Of a stretch of DNA of 64,000 bases, positions 45,736 through 54,050 are shown piece by piece. A program made the translations under genes and the position numbers. The DNA lies in the NCBI RefSeq assembly GCF_001548235.1, contig NZ_AP014938.1, forward strand, positions 1,240,001-1,304,000, in the 5' to 3' direction. This DNA is from Rothia mucilaginosa (GTDB taxonomy: Bacteria; Actinomycetota; Actinomycetes; Actinomycetales; Micrococcaceae). Positions within the stretch are counted from its first letter, which is position 1; every line of letters starts with the position of its first letter. The notes under the pieces were generated by a model. The model saw only the letters and a list, made by a program, of their open reading frames with translations. It was not told where the DNA came from and did not search any database.

Positions 45736-47235
45736 CTACTTCATTAGCTGATCATCCGAGACGGGCGGCGGATAGAACGGCAAAGAAATCACGAAGGTAG
45801 CGCCGCCACCATCGGTCTCTTCAATGTGAATCCTGCCCTCGTGCTGCTCGATAATCGCAGCCACAATGGACAGACCCAGACCCGTACCACCAGTCTCACG
45901 CGAACGTGAAGCATCGGTACGGTAGAAACGCTCGAAGACGCGCTCGCGGTCCTCGCCGTGAATACCGGGGCCGTGGTCGCGCACCTCCAACACGGACAGC
46001 GGGAAGCCGTGAACCTCTTCGCGTACGCCCACCGCAATCTCCAGGGGAGAGCCGTCGGGGGTGTAGCGCATGGCGTTGGTCAGCAGGTTTGCCACGACCT
46101 GACGCAGGCGCGATTCGTCGCCGAGCACGGTTGCGGAGGTAGGTGCCACCTCTTCGTTCAGACCCACCAGGGACACCGCACGGTCGGGTGCCGTAGCGTA
46201 GGCGTCGTTACTTGCGTCCACCGCCAGGTTGAACAGGTCGAAGGGTGCCAGCTTGGATTCACGGCGCTCATCAATACGCGCCAGGGTCAGCAGGTCTTCC
46301 ACGAGCTGACCCATACGCTTGGACTCCGATTCGATGCGGCTCATCGCGGTAGCGACGGCCTCATCGGTCGGTAGCGCGCCCTGACGGTACAGCTCCGAGT
46401 AGCCTCGAATACTGACCAGAGGGGTGCGCAGCTCATGCGAAGCGTCACCCACGAAGCGGCGCATTTTCGCCTCGCTCTTCTCGCGGGCTTTGAAGAGCAT
46501 TTCAATCTGGGTGAGCATCGTGTTCAGCGAAACCGCAAGGTTACCGATCTCGTTGCTGGGGTTGTAGTCCTCAATACGCTGAGAGAGGTCACCGGCAGCG
46601 ATCTTGGCGGCGGTCTGCTCCACGCGAGCCAGCGGCTCGAAGGTGCGGGTCACAATCACCCAGGTCATTGCAATCGCGGAGGCGAGGGTCGCCAAACCAA
46701 ACGCGAAGGTCAGCACACCTACGAGGGCGACCACCTGGTTCGTTTGTTTCAGCGGCATGGCAATAACCATGGATGCCGCCTCCGTCAGCCCAGAAGAATC
46801 TTTCGATTCAATGGGTACGGCGAGCACGCGCCAATCGGAGGAGCTGCCCACCGAATTGACGGTGACCGCCTCTTCGTTTTGCTTGCGAACCTTCTCTTCG
46901 GTCCAGCCTTGCAGTGCCGGCTCGCTGAACTGTTCGCTGTCCTCGGACTTGAGCGAGTACAGTACGTTGCCGTCCTTGTCGAGCAGGTACAGGCGGTAGG
47001 TGCTCAGGGATTGTTCCTGATTGCCGGAGGGGCGCACGGTCGCCAGCTGCACGAGTGATGGGGCGCTGTTCTTCATCTCTTCGTCCAGCTGGTGCACCAT
47101 CTGGGCGCGCAGAGCGGAAATCGCCACCAGGCTCGTCACCGCAATGGAGAGGGCGATGAGCATGGAGGTGATGAGCACCAGCTGGGTGCGAAGGGAAAGA
47201 GACTGGGGGATCCGGTCGAGGGGTTTGAGCGCCAC
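45736..47235 (-). CDS. Membrane sensor histidine kinase
   Basis: The 499-residue kinase has two transmembrane segments (about 17-42 and 168-196) around a 125-residue extracytoplasmic sensor, a HAMP domain (197-250), a HisKA domain with the phospho-His267 in DASHELRTPL, and the ATPase domain with N, G1 and G2 boxes (LLTNAMRYTP, DHGPGI, GTGLGL). The gene follows the response regulator gene after one base, so the pair is co-expressed. It resembles the TcrY/PrrB class of Actinobacteria. The signal is unknown. Confidence 0.9.
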   Translation of the reverse strand: MALKPLDRIPQSLSLRTQLVLITSMLIALSIAVTSLVAISALRAQMVHQLDEEMKNSAPSLVQLATVRPSGNQEQSLSTYRLYLLDKDGNVLYSLKSEDSEQFSEPALQGWTEEKVRKQNEEAVTVNSVGSSSDWRVLAVPIESKDSSGLTEAASMVIAMPLKQTNQVVALVGVLTFAFGLATLASAIAMTWVIVTRTFEPLARVEQTAAKIAAGDLSQRIEDYNPSNEIGNLAVSLNTMLTQIEMLFKAREKSEAKMRRFVGDASHELRTPLVSIRGYSELYRQGALPTDEAVATAMSRIESESKRMGQLVEDLLTLARIDERRESKLAPFDLFNLAVDASNDAYATAPDRAVSLVGLNEEVAPTSATVLGDESRLRQVVANLLTNAMRYTPDGSPLEIAVGVREEVHGFPLSVLEVRDHGPGIHGEDRERVFERFYRTDASRSRETGGTGLGLSIVAAIIEQHEGRIHIEETDGGGATFVISLPFYPPPVSDDQLMK

Positions 47236-47236
47236 G

Positions 47237-47941
47237 TTAGCCTCGAGAACCGCGAATCATGTAGCCCACACCGCGCTTGGTATGGATGAGCGGCTCGTGG
47301 TTTTCACGGTTGTTGTCGATCTTGCGGCGCAGGTACGAAATGTAGGACTCAACGATGGAGGAGTCGCCGTTGAAATCGTACTCCCACACGTGGTCGAGAA
47401 TCTGCGCCTTGGACAGCACGCGGTTGGCGTTGAGCATCAGGTAGTGCAGCAGGTTGAACTCGGTGGGGGAGAGGTCAATCTCTTCGTCACCGAGGAACAC
47501 TTCGTGGGTGTCCACGTTCAGGGTGAGGGCGTCAACGCGCAGTACGGCGTCGTCCTCGTCCTGGACGCTGCGGCTACGGCGCAGAATGGCGCGGATGCGG
47601 GCGATCACCTCGTCGAGGGAGAAGGGCTTGGTGACATAGTCGTCACCGCCGGCACCCAGGCCGGTGACCTTATCTTCGGTGGCGTCCTTTGCGGTCAGGA
47701 AGAGCACGGGGGTGGTGGTGCCGTTTTCGCGCAGGCGGCGGGTCACCTCGAAGCCGTCCATGCCGGGCATCATGACGTCCAGGACAATGAGGTCGGGATT
47801 TTCGGCGTGTGCCTTTTCGAGGGCTTCGCGGCCGTTGCCGGCGGTAACTACTTCAAAACCGGCAAAACGCAGGGAGGTGGCGAGCAATTCAAGAATGTTG
47901 AACTCGTCATCGACGACTAGGAGTTTTGCTTCAGCAGACAT
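47237..47941 (-). CDS. OmpR-family response regulator
   Basis: The 234-residue regulator has a receiver domain (Asp11, Asp12, phospho-acceptor Asp55 in VLDVMMPG, a TAKDA lysine) and a C-terminal winged-helix domain (about 140-232; ends KRGVGYMIRG). It is the partner of the kinase encoded immediately downstream. Its targets are unknown. Confidence 0.92.
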   Translation of the reverse strand: MSAEAKLLVVDDEFNILELLATSLRFAGFEVVTAGNGREALEKAHAENPDLIVLDVMMPGMDGFEVTRRLRENGTTTPVLFLTAKDATEDKVTGLGAGGDDYVTKPFSLDEVIARIRAILRRSRSVQDEDDAVLRVDALTLNVDTHEVFLGDEEIDLSPTEFNLLHYLMLNANRVLSKAQILDHVWEYDFNGDSSIVESYISYLRRKIDNNRENHEPLIHTKRGVGYMIRGSRG

Positions 47942-48015
47942 ACTCTATCTTTCTCTCTGAATGGCAGGCTGTATTTGATAAGTGAATGATGTGTGTGAGC
48001 TTGCGGCTCAAATCT

Positions 48016-48288
48016 TTATGCCTTGTTGCGGCGCATGACCGACAGGATGAGTGCGGCCATGAGTGCAATAAAGGCGACGGGTAGGAGGACCAGCGGAATC
48101 TGGCTCATGAGGGCGGGCGGCGTTGCCCCAACCCACTTCATCACGAGCATGGCAACTCCGGTGAGCAGACAAAGCAGGGCGAGAATCGCGCCGCCTGCAC
48201 CGAGCCAGCGGATGGCTCCGGCGTAGGGCAGGGGTGCAGGGGTCTGCTCTGCAGTGTTGCGCTTATCCTGTGCGGGTTCATTACTCAT
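48016..48288 (-). CDS. Small two-span membrane protein
   Basis: The 90-residue protein has a polar head and two transmembrane segments (about 28-50 and 60-84), ending in the basic MRRNKA. No family was recognised. It lies upstream of the response regulator on the same strand with a 74-base gap, so it could belong to the same transcription unit. Confidence 0.75.
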   Translation of the reverse strand: MSNEPAQDKRNTAEQTPAPLPYAGAIRWLGAGGAILALLCLLTGVAMLVMKWVGATPPALMSQIPLVLLPVAFIALMAALILSVMRRNKA

Positions 48289-48429
48289 GGATTTAACGGT
48301 ATCAGCTCACACACAGCTGTTCGTGGGCGAAGCCCCAGATTCAGCGGTTTGAGACCCAAATTCACAGCGTATGTGAAGCTTGGGGGAGCGGCCGCACTGT
48401 TTGCGCACGCGAGATGCTTTAATAGGGGT

Positions 48430-49188
48430 ATGTCTGAACAGGTTATTGAACTGCTCCCCGAAACTACGCCCGCTACTGACGCGCCCGCAGAGTCCGTTGT
48501 GCCTTCTGCCGCGCCTGAGAGCGCTGACGAGGGTAGCGCTGTACCTGCTGAGACTCAGCCCTCCGTGAACGATTCCGTGAATGCTGAAGAGACTGAGGCG
48601 GCTGATGCGCCCGCCGAGGAATCTACCTCCGAAGAAGCTGAACAGAACGAAGACTCCACCCCCGACCCCTTCACCCCGCTGGATGAAGAGGTGGGTACCC
48701 CCTCCCTGGGTGTTCCGCACAAGCTGCGCCGCACCTCCAAGGTGGATGAGATTCTTGCCGCCGCAAAAGATGTGGCGTTGCAGGGCGTTCAGGAGATCGC
48801 CCCGGCACACGCTATCGGCCTGGTGCACCACGTGCGCGCCGAGGAAGAGCGTCTGAGCACGCACCTTTTCGAGTGCACCCTGCCCGGTTACCGCGGCTGG
48901 TTCTGGTTCGCGACCCTCTCGCGTGCGCCTCGCTCCCGCGTGGCAACCATTTGCGAGGTTGGCCTGCTGCCCGGTGACGACGCACTGATCGCGCCGGATT
49001 GGGTGCCGTGGGCTGACCGTGTTCGCCCGGAAGACCTGGAGGAGAACGCTGCGCAGGAGAACGCAGAGTCTGATGCACCTGCTGAGGAATCTGCTGGTGA
49101 GCCCGTAGAGAACAACTCGGCGGAGAAGGAAACCGCGCAGAACGCTTCTGCCGCAGAGGAAACTGCCGAGGCTGAGTCCGCAGAGTAA
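48430..49188 (+). CDS. DUF3027-family protein
   Basis: The likely ATG at 48430 (MSEQVIELLP) gives 252 residues. The ends are acidic and Ala/Glu/Ser-rich, and the central domain (about 110-210) has HHVRAEEERLSTHLFECTLP, the aromatic GYRGWFWFATLSRAPR and DALIAPDWVPWADRVRP patterns, which fit DUF3027. That family is actinobacterial with no known function. The divergent small membrane protein gene is upstream; dtxR follows after a hairpin. Confidence 0.85.
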   Translation: MSEQVIELLPETTPATDAPAESVVPSAAPESADEGSAVPAETQPSVNDSVNAEETEAADAPAEESTSEEAEQNEDSTPDPFTPLDEEVGTPSLGVPHKLRRTSKVDEILAAAKDVALQGVQEIAPAHAIGLVHHVRAEEERLSTHLFECTLPGYRGWFWFATLSRAPRSRVATICEVGLLPGDDALIAPDWVPWADRVRPEDLEENAAQENAESDAPAEESAGEPVENNSAEKETAQNASAAEETAEAESAE

Positions 49189-49249
49189 GCCTACCGTCTA
49201 CTCCTCTTAATAAGGGGTGGGTTAGCAAAAGCGTATATATAAGGTGTCT

Positions 49250-49283
49250 TGAGTCGTCCAATGAGTTTTCATTGGGCGACTCA
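49250..49283. terminator. Hairpin between the DUF3027 gene and dtxR
   Basis: TGAGTCGTCCAATGA and TCATTGGGCGACTCA form a 15-bp stem with one G-T pair around the loop GTTT. The T-run is missing. It could act as a weak terminator or protect the mRNA end. Confidence 0.55.
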
Positions 49284-49296
49284 ATGACTTAAGCCG

Positions 49297-49325
49297 TGGC
49301 AAAAGCCGCTGAAAAAGTACATAAT
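49297..49325 (+). promoter_or_regulatory. Candidate dtxR promoter
   Basis: TGGCAA (49297-49302) and CATAAT (49320-49325) are separated by 17 bases. The -10 element is good and the -35 is poor. About 70 bases separate it from the start codon. Confidence 0.3.
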
Positions 49326-49397
49326 AGATTATTGAATTAAGTAACGACTTAGGCAGTGCTATCTAAGCACTGTTGCGGTGATAGCTGGGAGAGATAT

Positions 49398-50102
49398 ATG
49401 ACAGACCTCATCGATACCACAGAGATGTATTTGCGCACCATCCTCGAACTGGAGGAAGAGGGCATCGTCCCCATGCGTGCGCGCATCGCTGAACGACTCG
49501 AGCACTCCGGCCCGACCGTTTCCCAGACCGTGGCACGCATGGAGAAGCACGGTCTGCTCACCGTTGAGCCGGACCGCCACCTCGAACTGACTGAGGAAGG
49601 CCGCCACAAGGCGGTTGAGGTCATGCGTAAGCACCGCCTGGCTGAGCGCCTGCTCTCCGACATTATTGGCTTGGAGCTTGAGTACGTGCATGAAGAGGCA
49701 TGCCGCTGGGAGCACGTCATGAGTGACAAGGTGGAGAAGCGCATCCTGGAGATGCTCAAGGACCCCAAGTTCTCCCCGTACGGTAACGCTATCCCCGGCC
49801 TGGAGGACCTGGGCCACGTGAGCGAGACGAACGACGAGCGCACCGTGCCCATGTCCCTGGCTGCACGCGACTCTGGCCCCGAGGATCGTTTCACCATTTC
49901 TCGCTTCCCCGAGTCCATTCAGACTGATGTTGAGCTGCTGAAGCTGCTGGCTGACGCTGGTATTGTCTACGGCGCTTCGGTGTCCGTGGTTGCTGGCCAG
50001 AACGATGACGTGATTGTTCACGCCGATGGCGAAGAGGACACCCTCTCCCTGGATATGGACGTAGCAAACGCAATCGTGGTAAAGCGCGGCGGCAGCCTCT
50101 AA
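49398..50102 (+). CDS. dtxR: Iron-dependent repressor DtxR/IdeR
   Basis: The ATG at 49398 (GGGAGAG site) gives 234 residues. Close in pattern to Corynebacterium DtxR from the first residues (MTDLIDTTEMYLRTILELEE) through the helix-turn-helix GPTVSQTVARME. All metal ligands sit at the DtxR numbers: His79, Glu83, His98 (site 1) and Met10, Cys102, Glu105, His106 (site 2). The cysteine marks the iron rather than the manganese type. A C-terminal SH3-like domain is present. With ferrous iron it should repress siderophore genes such as the dhb operon in this window. Confidence 0.95.
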   Translation: MTDLIDTTEMYLRTILELEEEGIVPMRARIAERLEHSGPTVSQTVARMEKHGLLTVEPDRHLELTEEGRHKAVEVMRKHRLAERLLSDIIGLELEYVHEEACRWEHVMSDKVEKRILEMLKDPKFSPYGNAIPGLEDLGHVSETNDERTVPMSLAARDSGPEDRFTISRFPESIQTDVELLKLLADAGIVYGASVSVVAGQNDDVIVHADGEEDTLSLDMDVANAIVVKRGGSL

Positions 50103-50141
50103 GCTCCAGTTTTGAGAGTCTGCTAACCCAGTTCACACTCT

Positions 50142-50186
50142 AAACGGTGGTATCGCTTCCCTTTATGGAGGCGGTGCCACCGTTTT
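50142..50186 (+). terminator. Terminator after dtxR
   Basis: AAACGGTGG and CCACCGTTTT form the outer stem, with CGCTTCC/GGAGGCG inside. Confidence 0.9.
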
Positions 50187-50609
50187 GTGCACTTGTTGGG
50201 GTTGCACAGCCTTGCGGGTAGGCTTTGGGAAGCTGATACGCCTAGTGGACGGGATATTTCAGAGTTTGGTCATGTGTGCGGGCGCATATACTCCTCTCTC
50301 AGGGTTTTAGCAACTGCGCTTGAGTGCATTTTTCGCGTTTTTCGCTTAAATCTGAGGTTGAAACTGAGGGAAATGCCGGTACTTGAACGATTTCTGAGAA
50401 TGGACACTTAAGAGACGAGGCTCATTTTTAAGAGTTTTGAACCCTGTCCTTAAGGGGTGCTGGCGCATTAAAAGCGAATGTGCATCCTTGTGAAATGCCT
50501 AGTCAAACGCCTTAAGTTGCTTAAGCTCTCGCAAATAAACGGGGTTCTGGTTGACCAAACTCGTTCCGTTCCGCCGGGGGTGAAAGTCCAAAATTTAAGC
50601 CCGAATGAA
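50187..50609. other. Long non-coding stretch before the riboswitch promoter
   Basis: About 420 bases with lower GC than the flanks. No frame has a ribosome site or known motif. It is longer than needed for a promoter and may hold a small RNA gene or a remnant; nothing specific is supported. Confidence 0.4.
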
Positions 50610-50638
50610 GTGACAACTGGGAGTTTTCTGTGTATTCT
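50610..50638 (+). promoter_or_regulatory. Candidate promoter of the riboswitch-controlled gene
   Basis: GTGACA (50610-50615) and TATTCT (50633-50638) are separated by 17 bases and lie about 25 bases before the riboswitch. Confidence 0.45.
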
Positions 50639-50661
50639 CATTTCTGTGCCCAAATCCTAAT

Positions 50662-50855
50662 CGTAAGAGGGCACCGTCGAAGCGGTTCCGCTGAGTTCTG
50701 CCAACGCTTCGATGAACGTCTACCCAATCTGGCAGAAGCGGGGGACCCAATCCCCAAGCTGGGATACGGCTTCTCAATCGAGAAGCCTCGGGGCTAAGTC
50801 ACTTCGGTGGCCGAGCGAATCCATGCTCGAGCCCGACAGCTCACCTCGTCAGGCA
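50662..50855 (+). promoter_or_regulatory. c-di-AMP (ydaO/yuaA) riboswitch
   Basis: The leader carries the recognisable conserved blocks of the class in order: CCGCTGAGTTCTGCC, GCGGGGGACCCAAT, CGGGGCTAAGTC, then GAGCCCGACAGC and TCACCTCGTCAGGC at the 3' end. In Actinobacteria this class controls cell-wall hydrolase genes. The end of the aptamer lies only a few bases from the GGAGGA ribosome site, and no terminator fits in between, so control of translation start is more likely than termination. Bounds are approximate. Confidence 0.82.
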
Positions 50856-50870
50856 ATGGAGGAATTACCA

Positions 50871-51551
50871 ATGGCTAAGAAGATCGTACGTACCGCAGGT
50901 GCAACCCTCGCAGCAGGCGCAATCCTGCTCGGCTCGACCGTTCCCGCGAACGCATTCGCACAGATCCCCGCTGCAGCTGATCTGTCCTACGACTACACCA
51001 ACTACGAGTTCGACTACACCAGCTACAACACCCCCGCAACCACCTACGTTGCACCCCAGGCTCAGGCACAGCAGACCTACGTTGCTCCCGCAGCAGCTCC
51101 GGCTCCTGCAGCTGAGACCTCCTACGTAGCACCCCAGGCTGAGGCACAGCAGGCTTACGTTGCACCCGCTGCAGCTCCGGCTCCCGCTGCTTCCTCCGCT
51201 TCCACCGGTAACGCATCCCGCGACGCAATCGTTGCAACCGCAATGAGCGGTCTGGGTGGCGCATACGTTTGGGGCGGCAAGACCTTCGGTGCATGGGACT
51301 GCTCCGGCTTCACCTCTTGGGTTTTCGCTCAGCACGGCATCAAGCTGACCGCTTTCACCTACGCAATGAAGAACGAGCTGCGCCCGACCTCTAACCCCCA
51401 GCCCGGCGACATCGTCTTCCAGAACGGCTACAGCCACGTTGGTATCTACCTGGGCGACGGCAAGATGATCTCCGCTCTGAACCCCACCAACGGTACCCTG
51501 GTGCACCCCACCTCCTGGATGTCCGTTGACGGCTACTACACCGCTCTCTAA
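50871..51551 (+). CDS. Secreted NlpC/P60 cell-wall endopeptidase
   Basis: The ATG at 50871 with a GGAGGAATT site gives 226 residues. A signal peptide (1-28, cut after ANAFA) is followed by imperfect repeats of the type YVAPQAQAQQ and YVAPAAAPAPA (58-108). The NlpC/P60 domain follows (118-226) with the catalytic Cys144 in WDCSGF and His189 in YSHVGIYLG. The third polar residue may be Asn204. It should cleave peptide links in peptidoglycan. Control by a c-di-AMP riboswitch links it to turgor and wall homeostasis. Confidence 0.92.
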   Translation: MAKKIVRTAGATLAAGAILLGSTVPANAFAQIPAAADLSYDYTNYEFDYTSYNTPATTYVAPQAQAQQTYVAPAAAPAPAAETSYVAPQAEAQQAYVAPAAAPAPAASSASTGNASRDAIVATAMSGLGGAYVWGGKTFGAWDCSGFTSWVFAQHGIKLTAFTYAMKNELRPTSNPQPGDIVFQNGYSHVGIYLGDGKMISALNPTNGTLVHPTSWMSVDGYYTAL

Positions 51552-51593
51552 GCCTTAGCGCATAAGAGCTGGGTCTAGCCCAACATACTTCTC

Positions 51594-51629
51594 AAAAGGC
51601 GCTTACCCCGCACGGGGTGGGCGCCTTTT
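51594..51629 (+). terminator. Terminator after the NlpC/P60 gene
   Basis: AAAAGGCGCTTACCCC pairs with GGGGTGGGCGCCTTTT around a short loop, ending in the T-run. Confidence 0.88.
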
Positions 51630-51654
51630 GCGTACCCGAGAGATTCCACGAAAA

Positions 51655-51698
51655 TACCGCCGAGAACGCACCTTAGTACGGGTGCATTCTCGGCGGTA
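51655..51698 (-). terminator. Terminator after the DUF4031-HD gene
   Basis: TACCGCCGAGAACGCACC pairs with GGTGCATTCTCGGCGGTA with one mismatch. On the minus strand it is followed by TTTTC. Confidence 0.85.
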
Positions 51699-51718
51699 CG
51701 TGTTTTAGGTGTATGCGG

Positions 51719-52747
51719 CTAGGGCGCGAGAGCCTGCAGAAGTCCCTGCGGGTTCTGCTCCCACTCGCTGAGCTCTGCCTGCAGATTAGCCTGCGCGGAC
51801 TCCTCCCAAAGCTGTAGACCCTCCTCGGAGAGGAAGATGCGCTCGCGACCCAGGATTGAACGCAGGAAGGTCGTACGACCGGTACGGAACGCCTCATCGT
51901 CAAAATGGGAGTACTCGCTACGCACCCCGCGCAGGTAGCGGCGGTAGCGTGCCGAATCAGCCGCCAGGATAGCCATATCGGCATCGAGGAAAAACTGAAT
52001 ATCCGCCGGCTCATAGCCTGCCGGTAGATCGGCAGACTCGGGCAGCTCGTGGGTTGCCGTGGCACGCACCAGAAGGCCCACCATCTGCAGCTCGTCACCA
52101 CTGAGCAGACCCGCGGTAACCAGCGGCTCCAGGGAGATGCTCGCCAGCTGCTCGCTACGGCGCTCATCCTCACCCGGCGCGCCCTCGTACACCGCGTCGT
52201 GGAACCACGCCGCCAGAACCAACGCCAGGGGAGTAGAACCCTGCGTGCGGTGTGCGTAGAGGCGGTCCAGATCGGTGAGCATCTGCGAAAGGTGCCCGCT
52301 GTGGTGGTAGGTGCGGTGCGGCTGCTCCCACGCCTGTAGCAGGCTCTCACCCAGTTCCGCTACCTGCGCCGTGAGTTGAGCTTGGCTCATGGCAGGAGCC
52401 TCCACATGCTTGAGACGGGGTGTATTAAGGCGGGGCGCAAATGCCGCTTCCCAGGCGCGAAGCAGGCGCGGGCGAATCTTCTCGGGGCGTTCCTTCAGGG
52501 GAATCCGCAGACCGCTGGCAATGAGCGTGCGAGTCAGCTGTGCACCGCTGAGTTCCTTCGCGCCCGCCCGCACCAGCTCGTCGTAGAGGTGCGCCGGCAC
52601 GTCGTAGTGGTCGCGGTCGAAGGCACGCTCACTGATGCCCGCCGCGGCGGCGAACTCGTGCAGTTCCGCCAGTGACACATCGGAGATGAGGTGTGAGAAG
52701 ACGGTGCCGTGCGCGGGCCAGATGGGCGGGTCAATGTAGATGCTCAT
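51719..52747 (-). CDS. DUF4031 domain fused to an HD-type metal-dependent phosphohydrolase
   Basis: The ATG at 52747 (MSIYIDPPIWPAHG) gives 342 residues. Residues 1-85 form DUF4031, with DPPIWPAHGTVFSHL and HYDVPAHLYDEL. After a linker, residues 130-330 form an HD-like domain with likely ligands in RTYHHSGHL, WFHDAVYEG and ERRSEQLA. The HD part resembles the family of predicted metal-dependent phosphohydrolases. DUF4031 is common in Actinobacteria; the fusion joins the two usual neighbours. The substrate is unknown. Confidence 0.85.
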   Translation of the reverse strand: MSIYIDPPIWPAHGTVFSHLISDVSLAELHEFAAAAGISERAFDRDHYDVPAHLYDELVRAGAKELSGAQLTRTLIASGLRIPLKERPEKIRPRLLRAWEAAFAPRLNTPRLKHVEAPAMSQAQLTAQVAELGESLLQAWEQPHRTYHHSGHLSQMLTDLDRLYAHRTQGSTPLALVLAAWFHDAVYEGAPGEDERRSEQLASISLEPLVTAGLLSGDELQMVGLLVRATATHELPESADLPAGYEPADIQFFLDADMAILAADSARYRRYLRGVRSEYSHFDDEAFRTGRTTFLRSILGRERIFLSEEGLQLWEESAQANLQAELSEWEQNPQGLLQALAP

Positions 52748-52866
52748 TCGTACATTGTAGGAGCGGTTCTGCCGCCGGGTGCGGGTGTCCTCAGGCGGTG
52801 AACACAGGGCGGTGAACACAGGCTGTGCGGACTCGCGGTGCGGGGTGCCTTATACTGGATAGGTAC

Positions 52867-52939
52867 GCCCTCGTAGCTCAGGGGATAGAGCACTTCTCTC
52901 CTAAAGAAGGTGTCGGACGTTCGAATCGTCTCGGGGGCA
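52867..52939 (+). tRNA. tRNA-Arg (anticodon CCT)
   Basis: The cloverleaf is complete: acceptor arms GCCCTCG and CGGGGGC (one G-T pair), D arm GCTC/GAGC, anticodon stem CTTCT/AGAAG with loop CTCCTAA (CCT reads AGG), and T arm with the TTCGAAT loop. A terminator follows. AGG is a rare codon at this GC content. Confidence 0.92.
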
Positions 52940-52965
52940 CACAGAATCGGTAGTCACGCCGGTAC

Positions 52966-53011
52966 GAGAAAACCGCCCGTCGCTTGCATTGGCAGGCGCG
53001 GGCGGTTTCTC
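52966..53011. terminator. Terminator between the tRNA gene and the VOC-protein gene
   Basis: GAGAAAACCGCCCGT and GCGGGCGGTTTCTC form the stem, with A-rich and T-rich ends that allow both directions. Confidence 0.82.
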
Positions 53012-53049
53012 TGTTTCGGCACGTAACGAGCACTCAAGAAAACACGTTG

Positions 53050-53907
53050 TTATAGCTGAGACAGGTCAATCTTGCCCATCAGCAGGATCTTCTCGCGAGC
53101 GGCCTTATCCGCCATCAGCTCAGCAATATTGTGCGGGACAACCTGCCAAGAAATACCCCAGCGATCTACACACCAGCCGCAACGCTCCGCCTCAGGTATA
53201 GCCGAGAGCTGCTCCCAATAGTAATCAATCTCCTCCTGAGTACGGCACGAAAGAACTACCGAAACCCCCGGCGTGAATGTGAAATCGTGGAAAGTACCGG
53301 AATCAGTAGCCGCCATCCAGGTGCCATGCAGGTTGAAGTCGGTAAACATGACCGCATCTGCCTCAAAGGGGCTACCTTCCGGATAGTGGTACAGGGTGCC
53401 GCGGCGGGCATCATCAAACATGGAAATCCAGCCGTTGGTGGCTTCCTCTGCATTGCCGTGATTCGTGCCGCCAAACATGAAAGAAGGCACGACGAAGGGT
53501 CGCGGGTCGCCTGCAGGATTGGTAAGCATCAGCTGCCAGGTCATGCCGAAACGATCACGCACCCAGGCGTAGCGTGGGGAGAAAGGATACTCACCCAGTT
53601 CCATCAGCACACCGCCGGTACTTAGCTCTTCGTAGAGTTCATCGAGGTATGCTCGCGCTTGCGCCTCACCACCGAAGAGGAGCGGGTCAAAGTTTAGGAT
53701 GCAACTGATGGACTGGTTCGGGACGTACCGGTCATCACCGTTAATGAGCGAGAGCTGGAAGCCATGGATGCTTAGAGTCGTGAGTCCGGGCACCTGTTCC
53801 ATGATGGAAGCATCGCGAAAAACCCTGGTATAGAATTGTGCGGCTTCGTCGGCTGAGCCATTGCACCATAGGGCTATTGAGAGGCTCGGAGGTAAGGTCT
53901 GGGTCAT
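53050..53907 (-). CDS. PhnB-like VOC-family protein with two domains
   Basis: The 285-residue protein consists of two tandem glyoxalase/VOC-type PhnB domains: about 8-130 (SIALWCNGSADEAAQFY start, GMTWQLML end) and about 140-280 (ISMFDDARRG, then WGISWQVVP). The two halves are alike in layout, including the closing W-Q pair. Relatives are annotated PhnB or 3-demethylubiquinone methyltransferase, though no enzymatic role is established. It converges with the tRNA gene. Confidence 0.82.
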   Translation of the reverse strand: MTQTLPPSLSIALWCNGSADEAAQFYTRVFRDASIMEQVPGLTTLSIHGFQLSLINGDDRYVPNQSISCILNFDPLLFGGEAQARAYLDELYEELSTGGVLMELGEYPFSPRYAWVRDRFGMTWQLMLTNPAGDPRPFVVPSFMFGGTNHGNAEEATNGWISMFDDARRGTLYHYPEGSPFEADAVMFTDFNLHGTWMAATDSGTFHDFTFTPGVSVVLSCRTQEEIDYYWEQLSAIPEAERCGWCVDRWGISWQVVPHNIAELMADKAAREKILLMGKIDLSQL

Positions 53908-54050
53908 GCGGTCATCCTAGCATGACTATTCTGCGCCACCGGTGTGCCGTTGCCGATATAGGACGTGCGGCGGATGACCGAGCGGGTGGGAGCCGCGGAG
54001 CAAATGCGGTAGCATGGAATATCGAACGTGTATTCTAGGCAGCGAGGTAG

